Below, piece by piece: positions 52,794 to 63,031 of a stretch of DNA of 64,000 bases. Position numbers and translations under genes: made by a program. The DNA comes from Bacteroidota bacterium (GTDB taxonomy: Bacteria; Bacteroidota; Bacteroidia; Chitinophagales; JADIYW01). Every line of letters begins with the position of its first letter. Within the stretch, counting starts at the first letter, position 1. Under the pieces are notes generated by a model that saw only the letters and a list, made by a program, of their open reading frames with translations, ran no database searches and was not told where the DNA came from. The stretch is taken from NCBI GenBank assembly GCA_963169645.1, contig CAUJCO010000009.1:1-64000 (forward strand), in the 5' to 3' direction.

Positions 52794-54563
52794 ATGTTAT
52801 TCATAGGTTTAGGAAAAGGTGATATTACTGCGTTTTTTAAAGGAATTGGAATGTTGGGTTACGGATTACCACAACATTATATGTTATCCATAGAGACACC
52901 ACTCTATGCACGTGCTTTTATTTTTGAACAATTAAACCAAAGTAAGAAAGTGTGTTTGGTGAATTGCGAATTAGGGTTTATCACACCAGCCTTAAAACAA
53001 GGCGTTCTTGGAATATTACAAGAAAAACATCCTGAACTAAAATATACTGCAAGTAATTTATTACTAAGTGCCCAACATACACATTGTGGTCCAAGTGGCT
53101 ATTCGCATCATGTACTTTATAATATGTCCACACCGGGTTTTCATAAAGGTGTGTATGAAAAAATTGTCAATGGCATCGTTGAAGCCATCTTGCATGCTGA
53201 AAAAAACAAACAAAAAGCTACGATTCAGTTAGGAAAAAGCTCATTTGCACCAGATATTCCGGTAAGTTTTAACAGAACGATTGATGCGTATAATACCAAT
53301 CCGGAAGTTCGAAAATTATCACACGAAAACCGACATTTAGGTGTTGATAGAGAAATGACCTTATTGCATTTCATTTCAGAAACGGGACAAGCATTAGGTA
53401 GTATCAATTGGTTTGCGGTACATACATCTAATCTACCCAATAATTTTTTCCGACTTTGCTCTGATAATAAAGGTTTTGCAGCTTCTTATTTAGAAGAAAG
53501 TATGCAAACCGAAAACCAACATTATATTGCAGCGTTTGCCCAAGGCGCTTGTGGTGATGTATCTGCACGCGTAAAATACAATCCAAAACTACCGACACAA
53601 CGTGGTAAATGGGAAGGTTATTTTCCGGATGATTTAAAAAGTTCCAAATTCAACGGAAATCTTCAGTTTGAAAAAGCAAAAGAAATTATCCATAATTCAA
53701 CAACCGAAATAAAAGATGAAACAATTGATAGCATTTCCGTATTTGTTGATTTTAGTAAAATAGACATTCATCCAACTTTCACGAATGGCGTAGAAGGCTG
53801 TGTAACAAGTCCATCTTGTATGGGTGTTGCATTTTTAGAAGGCTCTATCATGGATGGACCGGGATTGCCTTTATTTTTAGGAAAAATTGCACGTGCCGTA
53901 GCACGTAGGGCACGCAAAAAAGAACTAAAAGTTGCTGTACGCGATGGTGGAGAATATGAACAATTCATATATAGAAAAAATAAAGCACAAGCAGTAAAAG
54001 ATATTGGTGTTGCAAGTGGTGAACGAAAATTTTTAGGAAATTTTGCTGCCGATAAAATTCCATTGCCCGGTTTTAGTGATGAGATGATTTTAAACATCAA
54101 AAAAGTAGCAAAACAAGGTGGATTTGACTCTCCAAATCCATGGGCACCGCAAATTCTTACCTTACAAATTTTAAAAATTGGCAATATCGGTATTTGTGCT
54201 TTCCCTTTTGAAATAACAACTGTGGCTTCATGGAGATTAAAGAAAACCTTAGAAGATGCTCTACAAGCAAAAGGAATTGATTGTGTTATACTTTGTCCAT
54301 ATTCAAACGAATACAATGGATACATCACTACAAATGAAGAATATCAATTGCAGCTATACGAAGGTGGTCATAATGTTTTTGGACAATGGAGTTTAAATGC
54401 ATTACAACAAAAATTCACAGAATTAGCTATTAATTTTTGCAAACAAGAATCGGAAAGAATACCGACCGATGTGCAACAAGAAATATTTACAGAAGAAGAA
54501 TTACAAAAGCAAGTATTTTTCCAAAGTAAACGCATTAAAAAATTAAACAAAACCAACAACTGA
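52794..54563 (+). CDS. Neutral ceramidase-like amidohydrolase, no signal peptide
   Basis: The 589-residue protein matches the neutral ceramidase catalytic domain: GKGDIT near the start, zinc ligands in QHTHCGP (His95, His97), NRTIDAYNTNP, His210 in FAVHTSN and the nucleophile Ser257 in GACGDVSA. It ends soon after NEYNGYITTNEEYQLQLYEGGHNVFG, so the C-terminal beta-sandwich of secreted ceramidases looks absent. No signal peptide is visible, unlike the secreted enzymes. It may hydrolyse ceramide or another N-acyl lipid inside the cell. Confidence 0.88.
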   Translation: MLFIGLGKGDITAFFKGIGMLGYGLPQHYMLSIETPLYARAFIFEQLNQSKKVCLVNCELGFITPALKQGVLGILQEKHPELKYTASNLLLSAQHTHCGPSGYSHHVLYNMSTPGFHKGVYEKIVNGIVEAILHAEKNKQKATIQLGKSSFAPDIPVSFNRTIDAYNTNPEVRKLSHENRHLGVDREMTLLHFISETGQALGSINWFAVHTSNLPNNFFRLCSDNKGFAASYLEESMQTENQHYIAAFAQGACGDVSARVKYNPKLPTQRGKWEGYFPDDLKSSKFNGNLQFEKAKEIIHNSTTEIKDETIDSISVFVDFSKIDIHPTFTNGVEGCVTSPSCMGVAFLEGSIMDGPGLPLFLGKIARAVARRARKKELKVAVRDGGEYEQFIYRKNKAQAVKDIGVASGERKFLGNFAADKIPLPGFSDEMILNIKKVAKQGGFDSPNPWAPQILTLQILKIGNIGICAFPFEITTVASWRLKKTLEDALQAKGIDCVILCPYSNEYNGYITTNEEYQLQLYEGGHNVFGQWSLNALQQKFTELAINFCKQESERIPTDVQQEIFTEEELQKQVFFQSKRIKKLNKTNN

Positions 54564-54595
54564 TATAATCATAAATTTGTTATAAACTAAAGACG

Positions 54596-55297
54596 ATGAA
54601 AAAAGTATATCAAAACGCAGAGGAAGCTACACATGACATTACAGATAACATGACCATTATTTTAGGTGGCTTTGGGTTGTGCGGATTACCGGAAAACAGC
54701 ATTGCTGCTTTAGTAAATAAAGGAGTAAAAGGTTTGACATGTATTTCCAATAATGCCGGTGTGGATGATTTTGGGTTAGGATTATTACTAAAAAATCATC
54801 AAATAAAAAAAATGATAGCTTCCTATGTGGGCGAAAATGCAGAATTTGAACGGCAATTATTAAATGGAGAATTGGATGTTGAGTTAATACCACAAGGTAC
54901 TTTAGCTGAACGTTGCAGAGCCAGTGCAGCCGGCATTCCGGCTTTTTTCACTCCGGCCGGTTTTGGAACAGAAGTGGCAATTGGAAAAGAAACGAGAGAA
55001 TTTGATGGAAAAATGTATATCATGGAACGTCGTTTTCATGCTGACTTTGCCATTGTAAAAGCTTGGAAAGGTGACACCAATGGAAATTTAATTTATAGAG
55101 CAGCTACTCGAAATTTTAATTTACCGATGGCTGGTGCAGGTAAAATAACCATTGCTGAAGTAGAAGAATTAGTACCGGCAGGTGAACTCGATCCGGATCA
55201 AATACATACACCCGGAATTTTTGTAAAACGAATTTTCCAAGGTGCTAAATATGAAAAACGAATTGAGAAAATAACAGTACGGAAACGAGAGATTTGA
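54596..55297 (+). CDS. scoA: 3-oxoacid CoA-transferase subunit A
   Basis: The 233-residue subunit has [13 protein letters not shown] at the start, [51 protein letters not shown] and AGFGTEVA. With subunit B it moves CoA from succinyl-CoA to acetoacetate or another 3-oxoacid. It follows the ceramidase-like gene by 32 bases and precedes scoB by 128 bases. Confidence 0.96.
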   Translation: MKKVYQNAEEATHDITDNMTIILGGFGLCGLPENSIAALVNKGVKGLTCISNNAGVDDFGLGLLLKNHQIKKMIASYVGENAEFERQLLNGELDVELIPQGTLAERCRASAAGIPAFFTPAGFGTEVAIGKETREFDGKMYIMERRFHADFAIVKAWKGDTNGNLIYRAATRNFNLPMAGAGKITIAEVEELVPAGELDPDQIHTPGIFVKRIFQGAKYEKRIEKITVRKREI

Positions 55298-55425
55298 AAA
55301 AAAAAGAATTGGAGATTAAGTATTAAGTAGAAAGAAATTTGTTTTTAAATTTTATCTTAATACGTACGACTTATATCTTAATACTCATAATAATAGGATT
55401 TTTTAAAAAAATAAAACGATACATC

Positions 55426-56079
55426 ATGTTAGATAAAGATGGTATTGCAAAAAGAATCGCCAAAGAATTACAAGATGGTTTTTATGTAAACTTAGGTATT
55501 GGAATCCCAACATTGGTAGCTAATTATGTGCCCGAAGGCATGAATGTTACTTTCCAATCAGAAAATGGAATGCTTGGCATGGGACCATTTCCTTACGAAG
55601 GTGAGCAAGATGCTGACGTAATTAATGCCGGAAAACAAACTGTAACCATGTTGCCCGGTGGCGTTTATTTCGATTCTGCGACCAGCTTTGCCATGATACG
55701 TGGTGAACATGTAGATTTGACCGTTTTGGGTGCCATGGAAGTATCCGAAAAAGGCGATATTGCTAATTGGAAAATTCCCGGAAAAATGGTAAAAGGTATG
55801 GGCGGTGCAATGGACTTAGTAGCATCTGCCAAAAACATTATTGTTGCCATGCAACACGAAAATAAAGCCGGAGAAAGTAAATTATTACCACAATGCACAC
55901 TTCCGTTAACAGGAATTGGTTGTGTCAAAAAAATAGTAACCGAATTAGCTTTTTTAGAAGTAACAGAAGATGGTTTCAAACTATTAGAACGTGCACCGGG
56001 CGTTAGCGTAGATGACATCAAAAAAGCAACATTAGGTAAACTAATAATTGAAGGTGAAATACCTGAAATGGTTATCTAA
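55426..56079 (+). CDS. scoB: 3-oxoacid CoA-transferase subunit B
   Basis: The 217-residue subunit has the N-terminal GIGIPTLVANYV, the catalytic Glu in SENGMLGMGPFP, GGVYFDSATSFAMIRGEHVDLTVLGAMEVSEKGD and a typical end. The frame can be read from 55339, but the extra N-terminal 29 residues are hydrophobic and not part of the family; the ATG at 55426 gives the usual length. The gap after scoA is AT-rich and holds several copies of CTTAATAC and its complement, of unclear meaning. Confidence 0.96.
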   Translation: MLDKDGIAKRIAKELQDGFYVNLGIGIPTLVANYVPEGMNVTFQSENGMLGMGPFPYEGEQDADVINAGKQTVTMLPGGVYFDSATSFAMIRGEHVDLTVLGAMEVSEKGDIANWKIPGKMVKGMGGAMDLVASAKNIIVAMQHENKAGESKLLPQCTLPLTGIGCVKKIVTELAFLEVTEDGFKLLERAPGVSVDDIKKATLGKLIIEGEIPEMVI

Positions 56080-56084
56080 CCAGC

Positions 56085-57374
56085 TTACAATAACGGAACA
56101 TCTATAAACAACTTCACGTTTCCATCGTTTCCTTTGGAGCGTTCTTTCATTGCATTTAATTTATCTACATCATTACAGATAATTAAAAACAAATATTCGT
56201 CATTTAATGCACTTTTCTTAATTTGATGATACGGATCACCCGCATACGAATTTAAGTTGGTTACTTTACATTTATATGTTTTATTATAGTGCGAAGCAAT
56301 CCCTTTTAAAAGTATTTCCACATTAGCTGGTGTACCGGTAATCATAATTGGATATAAGATATTATCCGTTAATTTCATTTTTGCCAATGCTTTAAATAAT
56401 CCTTGAGGATTTTCTAATTGGAAGGCAAAATATTCGCCCCAATTAATAGCAAAACAGGCTGCATCCATATTTCCATTTGCATCCGGAACCATATATACTC
56501 TAGATGATTTAGAGTACGCAAATATTCTATCTAACGTGTCTAAAAAATCCTCTTCCGTTTTTAAATGATAGAAAGTATAATGTTCTTTTTGTGCTTTTAA
56601 TTTTCTATAAAATTCTAAAAGCAATTCTTTATTATCAGAAATGTCTATGCAATTTTTAAATGCATCTTTGCTGCCAAAAAATTTATTGATTTTAGTATTA
56701 TTGGTAAAAGCCCATTTCTCGTAATGTTTTTCGTATAATTTAGTATTGAGTTCCAAAGCTTCATTAATAGCTTGGTTTTCTTTTCCCATTGCACCATACG
56801 TAAAAGCAATATTCTCTTCTACACCAACAATACTATGCATGATGCTAAACATGAGTGTAAATATTTTTTTACGTCGATAAATTTTTTTGTTATTTTCTAC
56901 TCGTTCACTTACACGCAACATATTATAATAATACGCATCGTAACGTTCGCCATCTAAATGAACATCCATTAAGTTGACATGTATATAGCCAACTACATTA
57001 AACTCGCGTTGTCCTTGTGCATTCAATTGTTGCGGATGCAAAACAATTACCACTAATGCATCTTTATTTATAGACAATACAGAATTTGGAAAATTATGAA
57101 AATACGCTTGGAAAGCAAATTTTCCTTGACCTTTATTATTTATATGCTTTTCCGGAACAGAAATTATATCTCTACATTGATGAAAAAAATAGGATGTATC
57201 CGGAACATATCCTAAGTTATTTAAGATATCACCCATTTGTGGCAGATAATTGATATTCGTTACAATAATTTCTAATGGTTCTTCAAAAATATCATACGAA
57301 TCGATATCGATGGTTTTATAAGTAAAACTACCATCCGGATTTTTATCTACGCGTTTATAATTTCTTTTTTGCAT
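56085..57374 (-). CDS. Protein of unknown function, 429 residues
   Basis: The protein is soluble and mixed alpha/beta, without signal peptide or membrane segment. Segments such as FVVGYIHVNL-like strands (about 126-135), LDGERYDAYYYNMLRVSERV and a C-terminal MITGTPANVEILLKGI recall an acyltransferase-type (GNAT) layout, possibly twice, but no diagnostic motif was found. The stop converges on scoB, five bases apart. Codon use and length support a real gene. Confidence 0.7.
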   Translation of the reverse strand: MQKRNYKRVDKNPDGSFTYKTIDIDSYDIFEEPLEIIVTNINYLPQMGDILNNLGYVPDTSYFFHQCRDIISVPEKHINNKGQGKFAFQAYFHNFPNSVLSINKDALVVIVLHPQQLNAQGQREFNVVGYIHVNLMDVHLDGERYDAYYYNMLRVSERVENNKKIYRRKKIFTLMFSIMHSIVGVEENIAFTYGAMGKENQAINEALELNTKLYEKHYEKWAFTNNTKINKFFGSKDAFKNCIDISDNKELLLEFYRKLKAQKEHYTFYHLKTEEDFLDTLDRIFAYSKSSRVYMVPDANGNMDAACFAINWGEYFAFQLENPQGLFKALAKMKLTDNILYPIMITGTPANVEILLKGIASHYNKTYKCKVTNLNSYAGDPYHQIKKSALNDEYLFLIICNDVDKLNAMKERSKGNDGNVKLFIDVPLL

Positions 57375-57524
57375 AATATGAATTAATATGCAAAAGTAAT
57401 TTTGAATATTGAGCTAACACATAGCAAAAGATAAATTTAGCACTGCATTAACGCAGAAAGTATTGAAAATCATAAAAATACCAACTAATTGGTACTTAGT
57501 ATCTATGAGTAATTTTTTGTTTTT

Positions 57525-58637
57525 TTATGAAACTAACTTATAAAATTTCCCGGGCAAAGCAGTTACCATTCCTTTTAACTCTAATTGCAATAAATGAGTG
57601 GCTACTAAACTTTGTGGCAAATTGGTTTGCAAATACAATTCATCTATCGACTTTTTATCCGCTGTTTTTAAACAATCTACAATTTGATTTTCTTCTCTCG
57701 TTAACTCAATAAATAGTTGTGTTTGGACATCAATTTTTGGAATTATTTTTTCATCTTGTTGCCAATTCATGCAAGCAATAATATCCGAAGCACTTGTAAC
57801 CAACATGGCTTTATTTTGTTGGATTAATTGAAGACATCCTCTTGAATATTCATCCGTTATTTTTCCGGGAAATGCAAACACATCGCGATGATAAGAGTTG
57901 GCAATCTCTGCTGTTATAAGTGCTCCTCCGGAAACCGCCGATTCAACTACAATTGTAGCATCTGTCATACCGGCAACTATCCTATTTCTACTCGGAAAAT
58001 TTTGTTTATCCGGAATGGTATTGCTCAAAAAATCCGAAACAATGGCTCCGTTATGTTGCATTTTTTCTGCAAATCTTGCATGTTGAGCCGGATAAATTCT
58101 ATCCAAACCATGAGCTAAAACTGCAATATTTTGCATATCGTATTTCAAGGCTGCTTTGTGTGCACAAATATCAATTCCATACGCTAAACCACTCACTAAA
58201 TGGACATTGTGTGCCGCTAATTCTGCAACCAATTTTTCTGTAATTTCTTGTCCGTACGAAGTACTGTTTCTTGTACCAATAATATTGACAAACCGTTCTT
58301 TATTAAAATCAACTTTTCCTTTACTGAAAATATACAACGGTGCATCTGCACAATTCAACAACCTTTTTGGATATCTACTATCGAAATAAAATAGTACATC
58401 TATCTTATTTTTTTCGATAAATTTTATTTCTTGTTCTGCTCGCAGCAAAGCCTCTTTTGTATCTTTAAATACCGCGGCTGTTTTAGGTCCAATGCCATTA
58501 ATTTTTTGAAGTTTTGATACAGCTAACTTAAATACATTGGAAGCACTTCCGGCATGACTAATTAAAACCTTCGCACTGTTGTCTCCTATTCCTTTTAATA
58601 AACGCAAAGCAATTCCGTAGTGTATCTCTTCTATCAT
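57525..58637 (-). CDS. dprA: DNA processing protein DprA
   Basis: The 370-residue protein has an N-terminal helix-hairpin region (LRLLKGIGDNSAKVL, INGIGPKTA), the Rossmann-like core LVSGLAYGIDICAHKAAL and FPSRNRIVAGM, and a C-terminal winged helix (about 310-370). DprA loads RecA onto incoming single-stranded DNA during transformation. The start is set at 58637, since the nine codons before it are not part of the family. The upstream gene ends 48 bases before. Confidence 0.96.
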   Translation of the reverse strand: MIEEIHYGIALRLLKGIGDNSAKVLISHAGSASNVFKLAVSKLQKINGIGPKTAAVFKDTKEALLRAEQEIKFIEKNKIDVLFYFDSRYPKRLLNCADAPLYIFSKGKVDFNKERFVNIIGTRNSTSYGQEITEKLVAELAAHNVHLVSGLAYGIDICAHKAALKYDMQNIAVLAHGLDRIYPAQHARFAEKMQHNGAIVSDFLSNTIPDKQNFPSRNRIVAGMTDATIVVESAVSGGALITAEIANSYHRDVFAFPGKITDEYSRGCLQLIQQNKAMLVTSASDIIACMNWQQDEKIIPKIDVQTQLFIELTREENQIVDCLKTADKKSIDELYLQTNLPQSLVATHLLQLELKGMVTALPGKFYKLVS

Positions 58638-58685
58638 ATTATATAAAGAGTAACATTTTTTCAAAATTCCATAAAAAAAATGGAA

Positions 58686-59840
58686 TTATTTACGAAGGTC
58701 TTGCTGGCATTGATGTATAAATGCATCAATATAATTATTCCAAGTAAAATTTTGAACGGCTTGATGTGCTTCTAAACATAGTTGACCATACGACATTGAT
58801 TGAAAAATATCCAAAATTTCTTGAGCTAAATGGGATGTTTCGTGATACGTTCCCATCGTTAATTTGTCGCCGAATGTTTCTACAAATTCATCATATTTAG
58901 TGATGATGATTGGATTATAAAAATACATGGCTTCTACCGTAGCAGAAAATGCACTCCACAAGGGTGTGGTATTGACAAATACTTTGGCATCTTGCATTAA
59001 ATCGTAATATAGTTTCCGGTCTGCGTCTTTGCCTTTATCTAAATAACCATGGCATTTTACAAAAGGTGGTAATATATCAAAATCCGATGCATTCATTCCA
59101 ATTATATCTAAATGTATTGTTGGTATAATTTGTTGTAATTGTTCGATGGATTGTATCAAAGCATCGGCGCCTTGTTTATATTTAATTCCACCGATAAACA
59201 ATACGTTGGTTGATGCTGTTTTTCGTTGAATGATTTCATCTGCAGAAATTTGTACTTCTGCATTTATCACATTTCCAATATAATGTATTTTCTTGTTCGC
59301 ATAGCGTTGTTGCATATAATTTGCCACTTTAGGAAATAATACAAAAACGCTGTCTGCATTTTCTATATACGAATTTTCTCGCTCTAAGAATTCATGTTCT
59401 AAATAACCGGCATTTCTTTTTTTAAAATAATCAAAGAAGTATTCATACGTCCAATCGCCAAATAAAATTGTTGGTTTTAAGCTATATTGCTTCGCAGAAA
59501 AACTAAACGACAAAAACAAATTCCAATCGGCATTTGGATATTTTTTGATGGCACGTCGAATAGAAAATTGTGTTAGATAATGATGGATGCTACTTCTATA
59601 ATAATCATACGTATCGTGCTTTTTTAATCGTTTAAAAATTTGCCAAATCGTAAAGCGATACAAGGTTTTTACAATGCGGTTCGTGCCAATATTAATCCGG
59701 TTTACTTTTATTCCTTTACGCATCAACGTTTCGGTAAAAAAGTACGGCACATTCGACCAAGTACTCGGTTTAGCAGCATCACCGTTGGTGAAAACATTTA
59801 TTTCTTTTGGGAAAGATGTATGGACATTATTTTCTATCAT
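58686..59840 (-). CDS. Glycosyltransferase (GT4-like)
   Basis: The 384-residue protein has a GT-B layout: an N-terminal acceptor half with INVFTNGDAAKPSTWSNVPYFFTETLMRKG, and a C-terminal donor half with NVLFIGGIKYKQGADALIQSIEQL and AFSATVEAMYFYNPIIITKYDEFVETFG, similar to the GT4 ExGmPxLE region, where the Glu is retained in TVEAMY. The donor is unknown. It is followed by dprA and preceded by the RemB/Wzi-like gene at 24 bases. Confidence 0.85.
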   Translation of the reverse strand: MIENNVHTSFPKEINVFTNGDAAKPSTWSNVPYFFTETLMRKGIKVNRINIGTNRIVKTLYRFTIWQIFKRLKKHDTYDYYRSSIHHYLTQFSIRRAIKKYPNADWNLFLSFSFSAKQYSLKPTILFGDWTYEYFFDYFKKRNAGYLEHEFLERENSYIENADSVFVLFPKVANYMQQRYANKKIHYIGNVINAEVQISADEIIQRKTASTNVLFIGGIKYKQGADALIQSIEQLQQIIPTIHLDIIGMNASDFDILPPFVKCHGYLDKGKDADRKLYYDLMQDAKVFVNTTPLWSAFSATVEAMYFYNPIIITKYDEFVETFGDKLTMGTYHETSHLAQEILDIFQSMSYGQLCLEAHQAVQNFTWNNYIDAFIHQCQQDLRK

Positions 59841-59863
59841 CCACCATTTTATTATAAAACGTC

Positions 59864-61477
59864 TTAGAAATCGGTATAGCGATTGGTAATATTGGTACGC
59901 AAACTAATACCAAAATAAGCACGATTTGATTTCAAATTAGCTGTTTTTTGAAATCTATAATTGATAAAAGCTTCTGCTGATAAATTAATTTTTGGGTTGA
60001 TTAAATAACCACCACGTGCTTCCACATTTACAATTTGAGTGCGTTTGCCCTGTAAAAAATAATTACTATAAGCTGTCCCTAAATTTGGTGCTATCAAATA
60101 ATCCGAAACAAAGATATTACTTCCTTGATGTTGATATGGATTATCCAATCCTTGAGCTACGTATTGCACTTTTGCAGAAGCCGTCCAGTGTTTATGCCAG
60201 AAATTTAAGAATGTAATAGACTCTAGAAAATTAGCTCCTAACGGATGAGCTAATGCTTGATTGAAATTGGTATAACTTTGTTCCGGTGCTTTGTGTGCAT
60301 ACACAAACGGACGAACAACATTAAATTCGGTTTGAAAATCGAGGTGTTTTACTTTAAATATATCATACGATTTAAAGCCAAATTGAGCCGCTACCTTGGT
60401 TCTATAAAATCCTTTTCCTTTGCGTGCTGCTGCAACATCCATATCATCTAACATCACTTGTGTGTAAAAGATATTTTTAGGCGATGCTTTAAATTTCATT
60501 CCAATACCAAGAACCACGTTATCCGGCGAACCTAATGCAAACTCAACCGGACGAATAAATGCCATTGGAATCATATAGCTGAATTCGATGCCTCGTGTGC
60601 GAGTAGAGTCGCCTTTGTACCATGTAACACCTTCAAAGAAGGTAAACTGCATCCACTTTGCAACATCAACAGAAATTAAATGAAAAGTGGCATATTTCGT
60701 TCTAAATTTTGAAACATCGTTTCCAACATTAAAACCATCTATCGGTGCATAACGCATTAAATTATACAAACAAGTGTATTTAATACGCCAAAAATTTGCT
60801 GTTAATTTTATGAAAGGTGTATTCGATGCATTATCACTCAAAAACAAAGAACGATAACCTTCTCCAAAAAATTGTTTATCGTTTCCAATTTGAAAATTAA
60901 AATATTTATTAGGCGAAACGGATAAATAGCCGGAAAACAATTGGGAATTGATTCGATTACCTTTAAACGTTGCTTTTCTATAACCCGGAAGCACGCCGTA
61001 TTGTGTAGCATAGTCATCTACTTGTTGTAAATAATCTTCTGTAACACCTTGATACGTAAAAGATAAAGATAGTTTTTTAGTAATATTTGCATCAAAACGA
61101 GCTCCATAACCAACGGAATATCTCATTTTTTTACTATTAATATCATATCCAAACTGAACATCTAAAACCGGATTGATAGCGAAATAAAATTTCTTTTGCT
61201 TCGCAGAAGCTGCCAACATATCTCCTTTTAAAAATCCAAATTTAAAACCATCTTTTGAGGAATCCGTATCAAAACCTAATTCTTGTAAAGCCGAATCACC
61301 AATTGCAGTTGTAACTTCTGCCATATTATACGGTTTGGCTCCGGTAATAAATTTTGAAGAGGTAGCAATATATCGTTCCAATCGGTTTTGCATTTCATAA
61401 TTCAACGGAAAATTAAGTTGCTGTGCAAATGCTGAAATAAATAGGCTACAAATAATAAATGTAAGGAGTTTTCTCAT
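59864..61477 (-). CDS. Outer-membrane beta-barrel of RemB/Wzi type
   Basis: The 537-residue protein begins with a signal peptide (about 1-19, ending SAFAQ) and a short helix, then about 18 predicted beta strands with alternating residues. It ends in a Tyr/Phe-rich strand (NRYTDF), as outer-membrane proteins do. Parts such as KPYNMAEV and NQALAHPLGANFLESITFLNF resemble the gliding protein RemB and capsule assembly protein Wzi. A role in gliding or in holding surface polysaccharide is possible; the nearby GT4 gene agrees with the latter. Confidence 0.82.
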   Translation of the reverse strand: MRKLLTFIICSLFISAFAQQLNFPLNYEMQNRLERYIATSSKFITGAKPYNMAEVTTAIGDSALQELGFDTDSSKDGFKFGFLKGDMLAASAKQKKFYFAINPVLDVQFGYDINSKKMRYSVGYGARFDANITKKLSLSFTYQGVTEDYLQQVDDYATQYGVLPGYRKATFKGNRINSQLFSGYLSVSPNKYFNFQIGNDKQFFGEGYRSLFLSDNASNTPFIKLTANFWRIKYTCLYNLMRYAPIDGFNVGNDVSKFRTKYATFHLISVDVAKWMQFTFFEGVTWYKGDSTRTRGIEFSYMIPMAFIRPVEFALGSPDNVVLGIGMKFKASPKNIFYTQVMLDDMDVAAARKGKGFYRTKVAAQFGFKSYDIFKVKHLDFQTEFNVVRPFVYAHKAPEQSYTNFNQALAHPLGANFLESITFLNFWHKHWTASAKVQYVAQGLDNPYQHQGSNIFVSDYLIAPNLGTAYSNYFLQGKRTQIVNVEARGGYLINPKINLSAEAFINYRFQKTANLKSNRAYFGISLRTNITNRYTDF

Positions 61478-61576
61478 ACGTTATCGTTTGCTAAAATAAT
61501 TGTTTAATTTTTAATAAAATAGATAAAGCCTAAAAACTTCACCTCAAAAGTTAATTTAGCCTTGAAATTTATTGAA

Positions 61577-62071
61577 ATGCGTATAAGAACGATAGCCAAA
61601 CTGATAAAATTTTACCCGGCTTTTATGGGTGCAGGAATTACTGTAAAATCCATTAACAATGATTTTACGCAAGTTGTATCGCAAATGAAAATGCATTGGT
61701 ACAATAGAAATGCCGTTGGCACACATTATGGCGGCTCGTTATATAGTATGTGCGATCCGTTCTATATGTTTATATTAATGGAACATTTGGGTTTAGATTA
61801 TATTGTTTGGGATAAATCAGCTTCTATAGATTTTATTAAAGCAGAAAAGAAAACGGTTTCAGCTACTTTTGAAATACCCAAAGAGAAAATAGCAGAAATA
61901 AAGAAATATGTAGATGAAAATGGAAAAGGTTTATTTACTTTCCATACAAATGTTGTGAATGAACAAGGCGAAACCGTTGCTGCGGTAGAAAAAGTGCTTT
62001 ATGTAAAAAGTAAACAATTTTATAAAAACAAGGAGAAATCAACCAAAGCAACAAAAAAAAGTACTAAGTAG
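61577..62071 (+). CDS. DUF4442 hotdog-fold protein (thioesterase-like)
   Basis: The 164-residue protein has the hotdog elements of DUF4442/PaaI-like proteins: FYPAFMGAGITVKSI, NAVGTHYGGSLYSMCDPFYMFIL as the central helix, and VSATFEI and LFTFHTNVVNEQGETVAAVEKVLYV strands. A TTG 15 bases upstream is possible, but the ATG at 61577 is preferred. The Lys-rich end is 8 bases inside the convergent transporter gene. It probably hydrolyses an acyl-CoA; the substrate is unknown. Confidence 0.87.
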   Translation: MRIRTIAKLIKFYPAFMGAGITVKSINNDFTQVVSQMKMHWYNRNAVGTHYGGSLYSMCDPFYMFILMEHLGLDYIVWDKSASIDFIKAEKKTVSATFEIPKEKIAEIKKYVDENGKGLFTFHTNVVNEQGETVAAVEKVLYVKSKQFYKNKEKSTKATKKSTK

Positions 62072-62948
62072 TTTTACGTTTTCCGTGCAACATAGCATGC
62101 ATAAAAACAGCCAACAGAATAATAAGTGTTCCAAGATAAAATTGCCAAGTCAACTCTTTGTTTTCACCTAATATAATTGCCGCCAAGATAATGCCATAAA
62201 CCGGCTCTAAATTATTGATGAGTGATGTCGTAAATGCATCGCTGGCTTTAAGTGCATATAAAAACAAATTCTGAGGAATAGCGGTACAAAAAACTGCCAA
62301 AATCAGTAAATAAAAAAAGTCTGTCCAGCTTGGCAAATAAAATGCTCCGGGATTCCATTGCATATAAAATGGTAAACAAATAGTCATAAATACCCAAGCA
62401 CTCACCATTTGTATAAATGTGATGGTATTAGGTGCAATATCTTGTGTATATTTCTTATTCAAGATATTGTAAATAGCAGCCAAAAATGCAGCTAAAATGC
62501 CTAATAAAAATCCTTTTTTATACTGTATATCTAAGGAATGATTGATTAACAAAATAGCCGGAATCACTATAAAACCTAACAACAAATTTGAAGTATCAAA
62601 TTTTGTTTTATTGATAAATGGCTCTAAGATTGCCACAAATAAGCTAACACCGGCAATACAACTCACAGCAACACTTGCATTCGAATGTTTAATGGAACCG
62701 TACCAAGCTATCCAATGTAAACACAACACTACACCGATTCCACTTACTTTCCATATTGATGCTTTTCTCAATCGTTTTACTTGCGGAAGCAATTTAGGTA
62801 AAAACAACATGCTTAGGCTAACCAACAAAACACGATACCAAACCAATGGAAATTCCTGAATGGAAATCACCTTTCCTAATACGGCAGTCAAGCCCCAAAG
62901 AAAGGTAGCTATGTTCATTTGTAAATAAGCTTTACTGCGTATTTCCAT
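62064..62948 (-). CDS. EamA/DMT family transporter
   Basis: The 294-residue protein has ten membrane helices in two homologous halves, with PLVWYRVLLVSLSMLF in the first and NNLEPVYGIILAAIILGENKELTWQFYLG in the second, as in the drug/metabolite transporters of the EamA type. The substrate cannot be told from the sequence. It converges on the hotdog gene with an 8-base overlap. Confidence 0.93.
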   Translation of the reverse strand: MEIRSKAYLQMNIATFLWGLTAVLGKVISIQEFPLVWYRVLLVSLSMLFLPKLLPQVKRLRKASIWKVSGIGVVLCLHWIAWYGSIKHSNASVAVSCIAGVSLFVAILEPFINKTKFDTSNLLLGFIVIPAILLINHSLDIQYKKGFLLGILAAFLAAIYNILNKKYTQDIAPNTITFIQMVSAWVFMTICLPFYMQWNPGAFYLPSWTDFFYLLILAVFCTAIPQNLFLYALKASDAFTTSLINNLEPVYGIILAAIILGENKELTWQFYLGTLIILLAVFMHAMLHGKRKTT

Positions 62949-63031
62949 TGTACAAAATTACAGAATAGAATATCGAAACAAAAATGTATGTGCCATTATA
63001 TCTTATTTATATGTATCTTTAATCTACACAA

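Noticed and set aside
53768-54328. 186-codon frame on the minus strand inside the ceramidase-like gene
   Set aside because: It is a shadow of a convincing gene; the translation shows no domain and is rich in Pro/Ser/Cys as usual for such shadows.
55298-55425. Insertion-sequence remnant between scoA and scoB
   Set aside because: The gap has short CTTAATAC repeats but no terminal inverted repeats, target duplication or transposase trace.
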